A DNA stretch of 64,000 nucleotides from Domibacillus aminovorans (GCF_001643235.1 NZ_LQWY01000022.1:1-64000); one strand, 5' to 3'. Positions 53,585-61,595 are shown, counted from the first letter of the stretch. Program-made: numbers and translations. The notes: generated by a model from the sequence alone, not told the origin.

Positions 53585-53761
53585 TTAACGGCTCATCTCT
53601 GCCGAGTTTTCCATATGTATGGTGGAGTCGACTGTCAGCATTAAGCCTCTTCTTTTTATTTCTATTTCAAGCAGATGAATAAAATCTTTGTCTAACTTTA
53701 GTGTTAGTGCGTCTTTGTGTGCGATCAACAATTGTTCATCTGATAGATATAGCTTCTTCAT
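53585..53761 (-). CDS. sda: Sda, checkpoint inhibitor of sporulation kinases
   Basis: 58 residues from ATG 53761. MKKLYLSDEQLLIAHKDALT then LDKDFIHLLEIEIKRRGL fits the helical hairpin of Sda: LSDE.L......A..L.LD.DFI.LLE.EI.RR.L. Sda blocks KinA/KinB autophosphorylation when replication is stalled or newly initiated. The frame extends 41 codons to 53884, but that part is unlike Sda and covers the likely leader. The tail (TVDSTIHMENSAEMSR) is slightly longer than in B. subtilis. A DnaA-box-like TTATCAACA lies upstream. Confidence 0.8.
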   Translation of the reverse strand: MKKLYLSDEQLLIAHKDALTLKLDKDFIHLLEIEIKRRGLMLTVDSTIHMENSAEMSR

Positions 53762-53950
53762 ATACCCAACTGTCACTTTTGAAGGTAAAAACATCCAAAA
53801 TCTGTCTAATCTCTCTATTCCAACATCGCCCCGCTTCAACACCCATACCTCCAATTTATGAGGCGGCCCAGCCATCATAGTCATTTGACCTTAGACCTGT
53901 AACTTTGCGTCCTAACCTTTCGATTAGTTTGCCTTTATCTGAATTATTTA

Positions 53951-53959
53951 TTATCAACA
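53951..53959. promoter_or_regulatory. Candidate DnaA box upstream of sda
   Basis: TTATCAACA differs from the DnaA box TTATCCACA by one base. It lies 190 bases upstream of the sda start. In B. subtilis, sda transcription is stimulated by DnaA through such boxes. A single site of nine bases is weak evidence. Confidence 0.4.
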
Positions 53960-54103
53960 CAATAATACCACACGATCAATTAAATGAATATGAAAAATGA
54001 TCACTTGAAATGCTCTCTTGATCGAACGGATGAAACCCCAAAAGTTCTCTATATTCGACGTAATAATTTTATTTATTTTACAATATTTTCATAATAGGTG
54101 CGT

Positions 54104-54127
54104 TATAATAATATAAAGCGCTTTCAT
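54104..54127 (+). promoter_or_regulatory. -10 element with a perfect cre site
   Basis: TATAAT (54104-54109) is followed by ATAAAGCGCTTTCAT (54113-54127), whose complement ATGAAAGCGCTTTAT fully matches the CcpA consensus WTGAAARCGYTTTW. Overlap with the transcription start predicts carbon catabolite repression of the 54145 gene. Confidence 0.65.
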
Positions 54128-54144
54128 AAAAGGGGGAAGATCAT

Positions 54145-54324
54145 ATGATGAATTATGCAGTAGGTTTAACATGTTCTACTTGTGGGAAAAAGATATTAGA
54201 AAAAGATTTAATCGCATGGACTGAAAAAAACAATGTTGTGCACCTCATTTGTGATACTGTTCAAATAAGTGAAGGGGTAAGATTTATGGGGCGGGCAGAA
54301 GAGTTGAACGAACAATTTTTGTGA
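54145..54324 (+). CDS. Small CxxC protein (59 aa)
   Basis: MMNYAVGLTCSTCGKKILEK, DLIAWTEKNNVVHLICDTVQ, ISEGVRFMGRAEELNEQFL. A single TCSTCGKK knuckle and one further Cys (LIC) could bind zinc or iron, but a second CxxC is lacking. AAGGGGGAAGATCAT precedes tandem ATGs at 54145 and 54148, and a terminator follows at 54341, so a real monocistronic gene is likely. A perfect cre site overlaps its promoter. Family unknown to me. Confidence 0.65.
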   Translation: MMNYAVGLTCSTCGKKILEKDLIAWTEKNNVVHLICDTVQISEGVRFMGRAEELNEQFL

Positions 54325-54340
54325 ATGTTTTTATACCTTC

Positions 54341-54387
54341 GACAAACCTGCTTTTTACAATTCCAGATAGAAGCGGGTTTGTCTTTG
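54341..54387 (+). terminator. Terminator after the small CxxC gene
   Basis: GACAAACCTGCTT (54341-54353) pairs with AAGCGGGTTTGTC (54371-54383) through one G-T-type mismatch, followed by TTTGCTCCTTTTC. Confidence 0.75.
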
Positions 54388-54536
54388 CTCCTTTTCTTCC
54401 TACATATGTTAGTGAATCAATTTCAGGTGATTTGAATTCTTACGTACACGTAGAAAAAAATTACAGTATAAATAGTAATAATTGGTTCTTTTTTAGGTAA
54501 CTTTTTGCTATATTTATACTAAAGAAGGTGATGTAC

Positions 54537-55580
54537 TTGCTATCGGAAGTCGGAGGAACGAATATAGATTTTCGCCAATTAATTGATTATTCATTTAATT
54601 CGATTTTAATTGTTGAACAAGAAGGAAAAATTATTTATTGTAATAAAGCCTTTGTTGAATTACTCGATTTTTTTTCATCTAATGAAGTGATACAGAAAAA
54701 TTTATTTGCGTTTGTTTCCCCGGAGTTCCATGTTTTGTGTAAGCAACAATTGAAAAACGTGATTGAGAAACAAGAAATAGCGGGACGAGGGGAGAAAAAG
54801 ATGATTAGGCGTGATGGGGCGCTTATTGATGTAGAATTAATGGTAGTTCCTTTTAATATGGAAGGAAAAGTTTTAGCTCAACTCATTATTCAAGATATAT
54901 CTTCCCGTAAAGCAGCAGAAAAGCGATTAACTGATCAAGAACAATTAGCATCTATCGGTCAAATCGCAGCAGGTATTGCGCATGAAGTGAAAAATCCATT
55001 GACAGCGGTCAAAGGGTTTTTACAGCTATATCAAGAAGGCCATTCACATCCGTATTTAACGACAATGAATGCGGAGTTAGATAAAGCATTGGATACCTTA
55101 AAAAATTTATTACAAGTATCCAAACCCGATCTACAGGATGAACCATTTGTCCAAATCAATATATGCAAAGAAATACAGTCAATCCTATTTTTATTCCAGG
55201 ACAGATTGTATAGCGTAGAAGTAGAGATAGATTTAAAAGATTCCGAGAAAACAATAAAAGGAAAGAAAAACTTATTCATTAAAGCATTTTACAACTTAAT
55301 GACAAATGCACTGGATGCGATTGAAGGCGAAGGGAACATTAAAATTGAACATTATTATAAAGATGGCTGCAACCATATCATTATAAGTGATACGGGAATA
55401 GGGATACCAGAAGAAAAAATCCATATACTTGGTACACCATTTTTCACGAGTAAAAGTGAAGGAACCGGTTTGGGACTGACGCAAGTCTTTACAACGGTAC
55501 AAGAGCATGGAGGAAACATTGCTGTTCAAAGTGTCCTTGGGGAAGGAACAACTTTTCATATACAAATTCCTATTACTTGA
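54537..55580 (+). CDS. Soluble single-PAS histidine kinase
   Basis: 347 residues. One PAS domain (about 10-125, YSFNSILIVEQEGKIIYCNK), HisKA with His149 in GIAHEVKNPLTAVKGFLQLY, and HATPase_c with NLMTNALDAIEGEG, DTGIGIP and GTGLGLTQVF. It resembles the C-terminal half of the kinase at 51660 and sporulation-type kinases; no response regulator is nearby. The start is most likely TTG 54537, seven bases after GAAGGTGAT; GTG 54528 and ATG 54531 sit within that site. Confidence 0.82.
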   Translation: MLSEVGGTNIDFRQLIDYSFNSILIVEQEGKIIYCNKAFVELLDFFSSNEVIQKNLFAFVSPEFHVLCKQQLKNVIEKQEIAGRGEKKMIRRDGALIDVELMVVPFNMEGKVLAQLIIQDISSRKAAEKRLTDQEQLASIGQIAAGIAHEVKNPLTAVKGFLQLYQEGHSHPYLTTMNAELDKALDTLKNLLQVSKPDLQDEPFVQINICKEIQSILFLFQDRLYSVEVEIDLKDSEKTIKGKKNLFIKAFYNLMTNALDAIEGEGNIKIEHYYKDGCNHIIISDTGIGIPEEKIHILGTPFFTSKSEGTGLGLTQVFTTVQEHGGNIAVQSVLGEGTTFHIQIPIT

Positions 55581-55742
55581 AAGAAAACCGGTTGAACCGG
55601 CAATGAAGAAAGATTTAAGCAGACACGAATCAATATACATAAAGTACAACATTTATTAAATCAATACTTTGTGGACAAAATAAAAAATGCGTTTTCTGAT
55701 CAAGTTTTGAAATGGAAACGTGTTTTTTTATCGAATAGTAAC

Positions 55743-55839
55743 TTGCAATAAATAGTTCCTTGCAATAAATAGTACCAAGTAGTATATTATTTTCAACCGG
55801 TATTTTTTATAATTCAGTACTGTATAATATATAGTACTG
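55743..55839 (+). promoter_or_regulatory. Repeat-rich operator region of the PadR operon
   Basis: TTGCAATAAATAGT occurs at 55743-55756 and 55760-55773 (17-base period), followed by ATAGTACC and AGTAGTATA. An inverted repeat CAGTACT-N11-AGTACTG lies at 55815-55839, just before the PadR gene. Several AGTA(C) half-sites suggest cooperative PadR binding and autoregulation. Confidence 0.55.
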
Positions 55840-55861
55840 AGAAGGAATGAGGGATGTAACT

Positions 55862-56185
55862 TTGAATGTACAATTTAAAAAAGGTGTGTTAGAACTATGC
55901 GTTCTCGTATTACTAGATAAGCAAGATCGGTACGGATATGAACTTGTTCAAAAAATATCTGAACAAATTGCCATATCGGAAGGCTCTGTCTACCCATTGC
56001 TAAGACGTTTAACGAAAGAAGAATATTTTACAACCTATTTACAGGAATCATCGGAAGGTCCATCACGTAAGTATTACAAGTTAACGGACAAAGGGAGAAT
56101 GTATCTTCGCGAGCTTACCCGGGAATGGAAGGAATTTTCAAACGGTGTTAATCAATTAATAAAAGAAGGTGTCAGTGATGAATAA
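55862..56185 (+). CDS. PadR-family transcriptional regulator
   Basis: 107 residues. NVQFKKGVLELCVLVLLDKQ, DRYGYELVQKISEQI, EGSVYPLLRRLTKEEY and SRKYYKLTDKGRMYL are the PadR winged-helix signature (subfamily 2, no long C-terminal coil). TTG 55862 is preferred: GAGGGATG lies seven bases upstream and PadR proteins start MNVQF; the ATG at 55847 abuts AAGGA. First gene of an operon with HAAS and DUF4097 proteins, a known combination in Firmicutes tied to envelope stress. Confidence 0.9.
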   Translation: MNVQFKKGVLELCVLVLLDKQDRYGYELVQKISEQIAISEGSVYPLLRRLTKEEYFTTYLQESSEGPSRKYYKLTDKGRMYLRELTREWKEFSNGVNQLIKEGVSDE

Positions 56186-56738
56186 AAAACAATTCTTGAA
56201 TAGTTTAGACGAATCTTTACAAAAACTTTCTTCAGATGAACGGCAAGATATTTTACAGGACTTTGAAGAACATTTTGCTAATGGAATAGCAGAAGGAAAA
56301 AGCGAAGAACACATTTCAGCTTCTCTCGGTTCACCCAATCACATTGCAAAAGAACTACTTGCCTCTTATCTCCTTGAAAAAGCAGAAAAAACGGAAACGA
56401 CGGGAAATATTATTCGTGCGATGTGGGCAGTGATTGGATTAGGGTTTTTTAACGTAGTCATCGTGCTAGGACCATTTATCGCAATTGCAGCATTGGTTTT
56501 TGCCGGGTGGGCGTCAAGTATTGCGTTTATTGCTTCTCCTTTGCTTGTATTTATGAATGTCATTTTAAATCCAGATACATTTATTCTATTTGATTTGTTC
56601 TTCTCGATGCTGCTTTGTGGACTGGGCTTGTTTATTGCCGTAGGCATGTTTTTTATTACGAAGGCACTCATACATGGATTTGTCCGCTATTTAAAATTCA
56701 ACACGAAAATGGTTAAAGGTGGATTAAAACATGTTTAA
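56178..56738 (+). CDS. HAAS-domain (DUF1700) membrane protein
   Basis: 186 residues. The N-terminal 70 residues (KKQFLNSLDESLQKLSSDER, then HI.ASLGSP..IAKEL) are the HAAS/DUF1700 helical domain, followed by three or four membrane helices (MWAVIGLGFFNVVIVLGPFI, AALVFAGWASSIAFI, LLCGLGLFIAVGMFFI). HAAS proteins are partners of PadR regulators and may sense membrane state. ATG 56178 overlaps the PadR gene by eight bases. Confidence 0.88.
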   Translation: MNKKQFLNSLDESLQKLSSDERQDILQDFEEHFANGIAEGKSEEHISASLGSPNHIAKELLASYLLEKAEKTETTGNIIRAMWAVIGLGFFNVVIVLGPFIAIAALVFAGWASSIAFIASPLLVFMNVILNPDTFILFDLFFSMLLCGLGLFIAVGMFFITKALIHGFVRYLKFNTKMVKGGLKHV

Positions 56739-57666
56739 TATGAAAAAAATATCACTCATCGCACTCATTCTTTTACTCATGGGCGCCGCGGGAAGTTTCA
56801 TTACATTTAAAAAGATGAATCACTCTGTTTCTGTGTTGGAAGAAAAAGGAATAACCGATCAAAACATTACACATTTGAGCGTGACGACAGACAACGCCGC
56901 TATTGAAATCATCCCCACAAATAAACAAGAAACAACAGTAGAGGTGTCAGGAACAGCGAAGAAAAGCTCGGCATATACGTTCTTGGCTGACGTAGAAGGA
57001 ACGACACTTTCGGTCCAGTTAAAAGAGCGACAGACAAAACTTTATAACTTTGATTTTATATCAACGTCATTATCATTGAAAGTATATGTACCTGAAAAAG
57101 TGTATGATTCACTCAGAATTTCCAGTGATAATGGACGTGTTAAAGCGGCGAATTTACGTGTGAAAGAAGTGAAAGTAAAAGTAAGCAATGGGCGTGTAGA
57201 ACTGCGAGATATTACGGGCTCTACTATCACTACTGAAACAGACAATGGGCGTATTCAAGCAGAAAATCTTGATGTAAAACAAGTGAAAGCAACGACAAGT
57301 AATGGACGCATTGATCTGAAAAATGTATATTCTTCAGCTGTTTCAGTTAAAGCAGATAACGGAAAAATCATATTGGACGATGTGAACGGTAAGGTTTTAG
57401 GAAAAGTAAAAAATGGAATGATCTCTCTTATGACGAATCATTTAGATCGCCCTATTGAATTTGAATCTGATAACGGTAATATTAAGATTCAAACGGAAAA
57501 AGAGCCGACAAATACGACATTTGATGTGAGTGTTGATAATGGAAAAATCGATCTTTTAGACGGGTACAAACCGAATGAAATAATAGGGGATGGGGATCAC
57601 TTCATTAAATTAACAACGGCGAATGGGAAAATTTCTATAACGAAGCAAAAAACAATAAATAAATAA
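56731..57666 (+). CDS. DUF4097 beta-solenoid protein, membrane-anchored
   Basis: 311 residues. One N-terminal membrane segment (ISLIALILLLMGAAGSFITF), then a repeated beta-strand region with (S/T)DNGR(V/I) or SNGR turns every 18-20 residues (SDNGRVKAANL, SNGRVELRDI, TDNGRIQAENL, SNGRIDLKNV, ADNGKIILDDV, SDNGNIKI, VDNGKIDLLDG, TANGKISI). Such repeats form an adhesin-like solenoid outside the membrane. Overlaps the HAAS gene by eight bases. With PadR/HAAS it likely forms a LiaFGD- or YvlB-like envelope-stress unit. Confidence 0.88.
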   Translation: MFNMKKISLIALILLLMGAAGSFITFKKMNHSVSVLEEKGITDQNITHLSVTTDNAAIEIIPTNKQETTVEVSGTAKKSSAYTFLADVEGTTLSVQLKERQTKLYNFDFISTSLSLKVYVPEKVYDSLRISSDNGRVKAANLRVKEVKVKVSNGRVELRDITGSTITTETDNGRIQAENLDVKQVKATTSNGRIDLKNVYSSAVSVKADNGKIILDDVNGKVLGKVKNGMISLMTNHLDRPIEFESDNGNIKIQTEKEPTNTTFDVSVDNGKIDLLDGYKPNEIIGDGDHFIKLTTANGKISITKQKTINK

Positions 57667-57688
57667 CACTCATTATTAGAATAGCTGG

Positions 57689-57723
57689 AATAAAGCGGTC
57701 TGCATCGTGCAGATCGCTTTATT
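57689..57723 (+). terminator. Terminator of the PadR operon
   Basis: AATAAAGCGGTCTGC (57689-57703) pairs with GCAGATCGCTTTATT (57709-57723) with one G-T pair. Confidence 0.85.
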
Positions 57724-57856
57724 CTATTCATAAGAAAAAGAGAAGCGGTAAAAGTGAATCCTTTGTGAAGATTATAAACGAAGGTGTTAAATTTACGTTA
57801 TATATGTTAATATATTCTAGGAATTAGTGGTAAATATTTCGAGTGGAGGCAGAAAG

Positions 57857-59287
57857 GTGAAAAAAAGTTTAATCATTGTTGGGTTAGCATTTTGTATGTT
57901 AATTACTCTTTTTGGAGTGAATAGAGTTGCGTATGCGGCGAATTTTGTCGATGTTCCAGATCGAGCGTCAAAAGAAGTGAACTATTTGTCGATAGGTGGA
58001 ATTGCCAACGGATCGTCGGCGACGATATTTGGTTCTGAAAAAAAAGTAACGCGTATGGAAGCTGCTGCATTCATCGGCCGAGCGCTTCAGCTAGATGGCA
58101 CAAAGCGTGTTACAAGCTTTAAAGACGTCGGTTCTGGCAGTTTTGCTTCAGGTTATATCCAGTCGGCTGTTGAAAAAGGCATTATTTCCGGCTATGAAGG
58201 TGGACGGTTTTTACCGTACAATGAAGTGACACGCGGAGAAATGGCTGTCATGTTATCAAAAGCATTCGGTTATAACTTTGGTGGAAAACTATCTGGTGCT
58301 GCGAATGCATTGACATCACGTGGTATTGCAAGTGGAGTGGCAGATGGCTCATTTGGTGTGGATCAGATCATTAAACGGGCAGATTTCGCTGTTTTCCTTG
58401 CCCGTGCGATGAACCCGGAATTCCGTACGAAAGAGTTTTCAAGTTTTACGAAAACATTATGGACGAATACAGGTGACTTAAATGTTCGTTCAGGCCCATC
58501 TACATCGTATCCTTCTAAAGGAAAGTTAACAAAAGATGTAAAAGTGATCGGTGCGCACGATATTGCAGGCTGGACTTATGTGAAATCAGGCAGCACAATC
58601 GGCTTTGTGAGCACAGTTTATTTACGTGACACAGAAACAGCTAGTGCCGCTCAGCCACCGGTGACAGGAGCGGATTCCCGCCTTTCTAGTCAGACGATTA
58701 TTTTGGATCCGGGTCATGGGGGCAGTGATCCAGGTGCTATCGGATTTGGACTGAGAGAAAAAGATGTGGTGCTTTCGACAAGTTTAAAAGTGAATAAACT
58801 GTTAAAGCAAACGCCATTCAACGTGAAAATGACACGTTCAGATGACCGTTTCATTACGATTAATCAGCGTTCTTCTTTTGCAAGAAATAATGGCGGGAAT
58901 ATATTCGTCAGCATTCATGCAAACGCCGCCTCGTCGTCAAGCGCAAACGGGACGGAAACCATTTACTCTTCAGCTGCTAATCCGCATGGTGCAGATAGCA
59001 AACTGCTTGCAACAAAAATCCAGAATCGTATGATCGAAGCATGGAAACTGAAAGACCGTAACATAAAGAGTACGAGACAACTAGGCCGCAGTTTGGGTGT
59101 TTTAGATAATAATAGCGTGCCGGCCGCTCTCGCAGAACTTGCTTTTATCTCCAATAAAAGTGAGAATGACATGTTAAAATCAGACTACTGGCAGACGGTC
59201 ATGGCGAAAGCAATTTATGATGGTATTTTAGATTACTATAAGGCAAAAGGCTATCAAGTCGATCCGCTTTACGTAGTAGGAAAATAA
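57857..59287 (+). CDS. SLH-anchored N-acetylmuramoyl-L-alanine amidase
   Basis: 476 residues. Signal peptide (1-28, ending VAYA), three SLH motifs (about 29-195), a bacterial SH3 domain (about 200-262, GDLNVRSGPSTSYP and GWTYVKSGSTIGFV), and an Amidase_3 domain (about 280-465) with zinc ligands in ILDPGHGGSDPGA, the Glu of LREKD, and SIHANAA, and the catalytic Glu in AELAFISN. It cleaves the amide bond between MurNAc and L-Ala. GTG 57857 has GTGGAGGCAGAAAG upstream. Confidence 0.92.
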   Translation: MKKSLIIVGLAFCMLITLFGVNRVAYAANFVDVPDRASKEVNYLSIGGIANGSSATIFGSEKKVTRMEAAAFIGRALQLDGTKRVTSFKDVGSGSFASGYIQSAVEKGIISGYEGGRFLPYNEVTRGEMAVMLSKAFGYNFGGKLSGAANALTSRGIASGVADGSFGVDQIIKRADFAVFLARAMNPEFRTKEFSSFTKTLWTNTGDLNVRSGPSTSYPSKGKLTKDVKVIGAHDIAGWTYVKSGSTIGFVSTVYLRDTETASAAQPPVTGADSRLSSQTIILDPGHGGSDPGAIGFGLREKDVVLSTSLKVNKLLKQTPFNVKMTRSDDRFITINQRSSFARNNGGNIFVSIHANAASSSSANGTETIYSSAANPHGADSKLLATKIQNRMIEAWKLKDRNIKSTRQLGRSLGVLDNNSVPAALAELAFISNKSENDMLKSDYWQTVMAKAIYDGILDYYKAKGYQVDPLYVVGK

Positions 59288-59295
59288 GAAGCGAT

Positions 59296-59340
59296 GAAGG
59301 TTGTCCCAAAAGTCAGTGAATAACTGATCGGGGCAGCCTT
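59296..59340 (+). terminator. Terminator after the SLH amidase gene
   Basis: AAGGTTGTCCC pairs with GGGGCAGCCTT, followed by ATTTTTG. Loop AGTGAATAACTG is shared with the terminator at 51469. Confidence 0.8.
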
Positions 59341-59474
59341 ATTTTTGTTTGAAAAGAATAATTTAGCGTTGTGCACGTTACGAAAATACTAATAGTTTTC
59401 TGTTTTATCTCCAAAACTTTCAATTTACTTGATAGAATAGATATGCGAATATGGAATAGAAAGGAGATTTTCAC

Positions 59475-60704
59475 ATGAAAAAATGGTTTCTAGTAGTAAT
59501 GGCACTTATGTTGATCAGTCCAACACTTTTGCCGGCGAAAGCAGATGCAGCCGCGGCTGTCTTTGATGATGTTTCGCCAAAGCACCGAGCGTATGAGGCT
59601 GTCTGGAGTTTGGACTCAAAACGAGTGTTTGAACCGGATGAAGACGAGATGATTCGTCCAGGAAAGTATGTGACGCGAATGGAAGCAGCGGTAATGCTCT
59701 CGCGCATTCTTGGACTGGAACGAAAGACGAATCACGCTGGATTTCGTGATGTAACGGTGCTAAATAAAAATTATGATGAAGTGGCAGCACTAGCAGAACG
59801 GAAAATTTTGCAAGGATTTACGGACCGGACAATGCGGCCGAATGATATTTTAACGCGGGCACAAATGGCGAAGTTAATTGTTGATGCGTTTGGTTATGAG
59901 CAAAAAACATCGTTTACACTGCCGTTTAAAGATGTGAAAACGTCTAACTGGGCGGCACCTTATATTGAGGCATTAGTCCGTCATAAGGTAACAGCTGGAA
60001 CGACAACAACAACATTTTCGCCAGATAAAAAGTTGACGCGTGCTGAATTGATGATGTTTTTAGACCGCGCACATAAAGCGAAGCCAGTGAGTGCGTACAA
60101 TGATCAAGAGATTTTGAGTTTAATTCGGGAAGTGCAAAACAAAGCGTCTTCGATTATTTATCATTATTTATATGTAAACGAACCAAATGGCAGCCGGCCT
60201 GCTTTTTCAACGTTTAAACAAGAGTTGACGCCTTTTGCGGAAGGCAAGATGCTTTCGATGATGGAAGAGTATTACAAAGTGACATGCACATATTGTGATT
60301 GGATCGTTTATAGTGAAGTATATAATTGGGGTTTGCCATATGAAATTATCGAGCGGAGCAATGGACGTATAACAGTAAAAGTCCGTTACCCGGCAGGCAT
60401 GGATGAAGCAGCCTCAGAAACATGGACAATTGTGAAGCGGAACGGTCAATGGAAAATGAGTGAGCTTCCTAAATACACAACCGCATATGACGATCCATTT
60501 AATTTAACGGTGGCAGAAGCAGAAAAATATTTAATTAGTGCGTATGAAGATATATATAGTTATGAAAAATACCGCGAGTACGTGCAGAACATTTCATATA
60601 TGAAAACAGATAAAAAGGGACATTACGAATTTTTGATTGAAACAAATGTGGATGATTACTATGTTTCCATCGATCCAAAAACAGCTACTCTGGAAGAATT
60701 GTAA
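59475..60704 (+). CDS. SLH protein with an unknown C-terminal domain
   Basis: 409 residues. Signal peptide (1-25), three SLH motifs (about 28-205, each with a VTRMEAA/LTRAQMA/LTRAELM turn), then about 200 residues I do not recognise. That part begins with a helix (LSLIREVQNKASSIIYHYLY), contains a CTYCDW pair of cysteines near residue 275, and has two beta-rich stretches (RITVKVRYPAGMDEAASETW and YEFLIETNVDDYYVSID) reminiscent of small NTF2- or DUF4878-like folds. AGAAAGGAGATTTTCAC precedes ATG 59475. Probably a wall-bound protein of Bacillus-specific function. Confidence 0.8.
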   Translation: MKKWFLVVMALMLISPTLLPAKADAAAAVFDDVSPKHRAYEAVWSLDSKRVFEPDEDEMIRPGKYVTRMEAAVMLSRILGLERKTNHAGFRDVTVLNKNYDEVAALAERKILQGFTDRTMRPNDILTRAQMAKLIVDAFGYEQKTSFTLPFKDVKTSNWAAPYIEALVRHKVTAGTTTTTFSPDKKLTRAELMMFLDRAHKAKPVSAYNDQEILSLIREVQNKASSIIYHYLYVNEPNGSRPAFSTFKQELTPFAEGKMLSMMEEYYKVTCTYCDWIVYSEVYNWGLPYEIIERSNGRITVKVRYPAGMDEAASETWTIVKRNGQWKMSELPKYTTAYDDPFNLTVAEAEKYLISAYEDIYSYEKYREYVQNISYMKTDKKGHYEFLIETNVDDYYVSIDPKTATLEEL

Positions 60705-60724
60705 AAGACAAATCTGTTAGGTAG

Positions 60725-60753
60725 AGCCAACTGCATATGCGGTTGGCTTTTTC
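60725..60753 (+). terminator. Terminator after the SLH protein gene
   Basis: AGCCAACTGC-ATAT-GCGGTTGGCT with a TTTTT tail. It resembles the terminator at 3845 (ACCAGCTGC-ATAC-GCAGCTGGT), also after an SLH gene. Confidence 0.85.
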
Positions 60754-60823
60754 GTTCTATTTATTCTCCGTTTTGCTTAATATGAACGTCATTTAAAAAA
60801 TAAAAAATAATGATATAAAATTA

Positions 60824-60884
60824 TTGACGTACATAAATAATATGTGATATTATATTAAATTTGACAAAAAAATAATATGTGATA
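60824..60884 (+). promoter_or_regulatory. Promoter region of the CarD-like gene with direct repeats
   Basis: TTGACG (60824-60829), 18 bases, TATTAT (60848-60853) is a plausible promoter. AAATAATATGTGATA occurs at 60835-60849 and again at 60870-60884 (period 35), the first inside the spacer and -10, the second after a TTGACA at 60861-60866. The repeats look like regulator binding sites. Confidence 0.5.
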
Positions 60885-60920
60885 ACCTTAATAGAGATAG
60901 CAAATCTGGAGGTGGATTCA

Positions 60921-61400
60921 TTGTTTCAAGTAGGCGATGAAATTTTTTATCCGATGCATGGAGCAGGTGTCATTGAAGCCATAGAAGAAAAGGAAATCCT
61001 TGGGGAGAAGAAGCAATACTTTGTGATGACATTTACCATTAATCAATTGCAAGTGATGATTCCATTGGAGAAAATGCAACAGTCATCGATCCGAAGGGCT
61101 GTTGATATACGGACAATGGAAAGCATTTTACGCTTTGTTCATCATGGAGAATCTGGAGAATCACTCTCGTATAAGGAGAGATATAAGGTGAACATGGAGA
61201 AAATGAAAACAGGTAAAACGAAAGAATGTGCGGAAGTCGTACGCGATTTAACACGTATGGATAAAGAAAAGGCACTGAATTCAAGTGAAAAGGTCATGCT
61301 GCGTAATGCAAGAAAATACTTAATTAGTGAAATGGGATTAATTAACGGGATCACGGAAAATGAAGCAACTGATTTATTGAACTATCGAATTGCGAACTAG
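60921..61400 (+). CDS. CarD/CdnL-family transcription regulator
   Basis: 159 residues. The N-terminal RNA-polymerase-interacting Tudor-like domain reads MFQVGDEIFYPMHGAGVIEA with YFVMTF and MIPLEKM; the C-terminal helical DNA-binding domain includes ERYKVNMEKMKTGKTKECAE, RDLTRMDKEKALNSSEKVML and KYLISEMGL. CarD proteins bind the RNA polymerase beta subunit and stabilise open complexes. TTG 60921 is set by GGAGGTGGATTCA. Single gene; its own promoter carries direct repeats. Confidence 0.88.
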   Translation: MFQVGDEIFYPMHGAGVIEAIEEKEILGEKKQYFVMTFTINQLQVMIPLEKMQQSSIRRAVDIRTMESILRFVHHGESGESLSYKERYKVNMEKMKTGKTKECAEVVRDLTRMDKEKALNSSEKVMLRNARKYLISEMGLINGITENEATDLLNYRIAN

Positions 61401-61518
61401 AAACATCAGGCTGTACGTTTCTTTTGAAATAAATAATCGATTGTGTACTCTTTTTAACAATCAGCCGAAAAGCTTTTTTTTATGTGTATCACCATAAAAG
61501 TATAGTCAAGAATGAGAA

Positions 61519-61570
61519 AAAGCCCTAAAACCGGGCGATTATTTATGCGTCCCGGTTTTAGGGCTTTCTT
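61519..61570. terminator. Strong bidirectional terminator, CarD gene and SET gene
   Basis: AAAGCCCTAAAACCGGG (61519-61535) pairs perfectly with CCCGGTTTTAGGGCTTT (61551-61567), 17-base stem. Confidence 0.9.
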
Positions 61571-61595
61571 CGTTAAGCGAGAGTAAGGGTTACGA

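Noticed and set aside
51660-55580. Two-component systems for the two histidine kinases
   Set aside because: No response regulator gene is adjacent to either kinase; they are better seen as orphan kinases.
55743-55773. Tandem repeats as a CRISPR array
   Set aside because: Only two 14-base units with a 3-base gap; no spacers and no cas genes. They fit an operator region.
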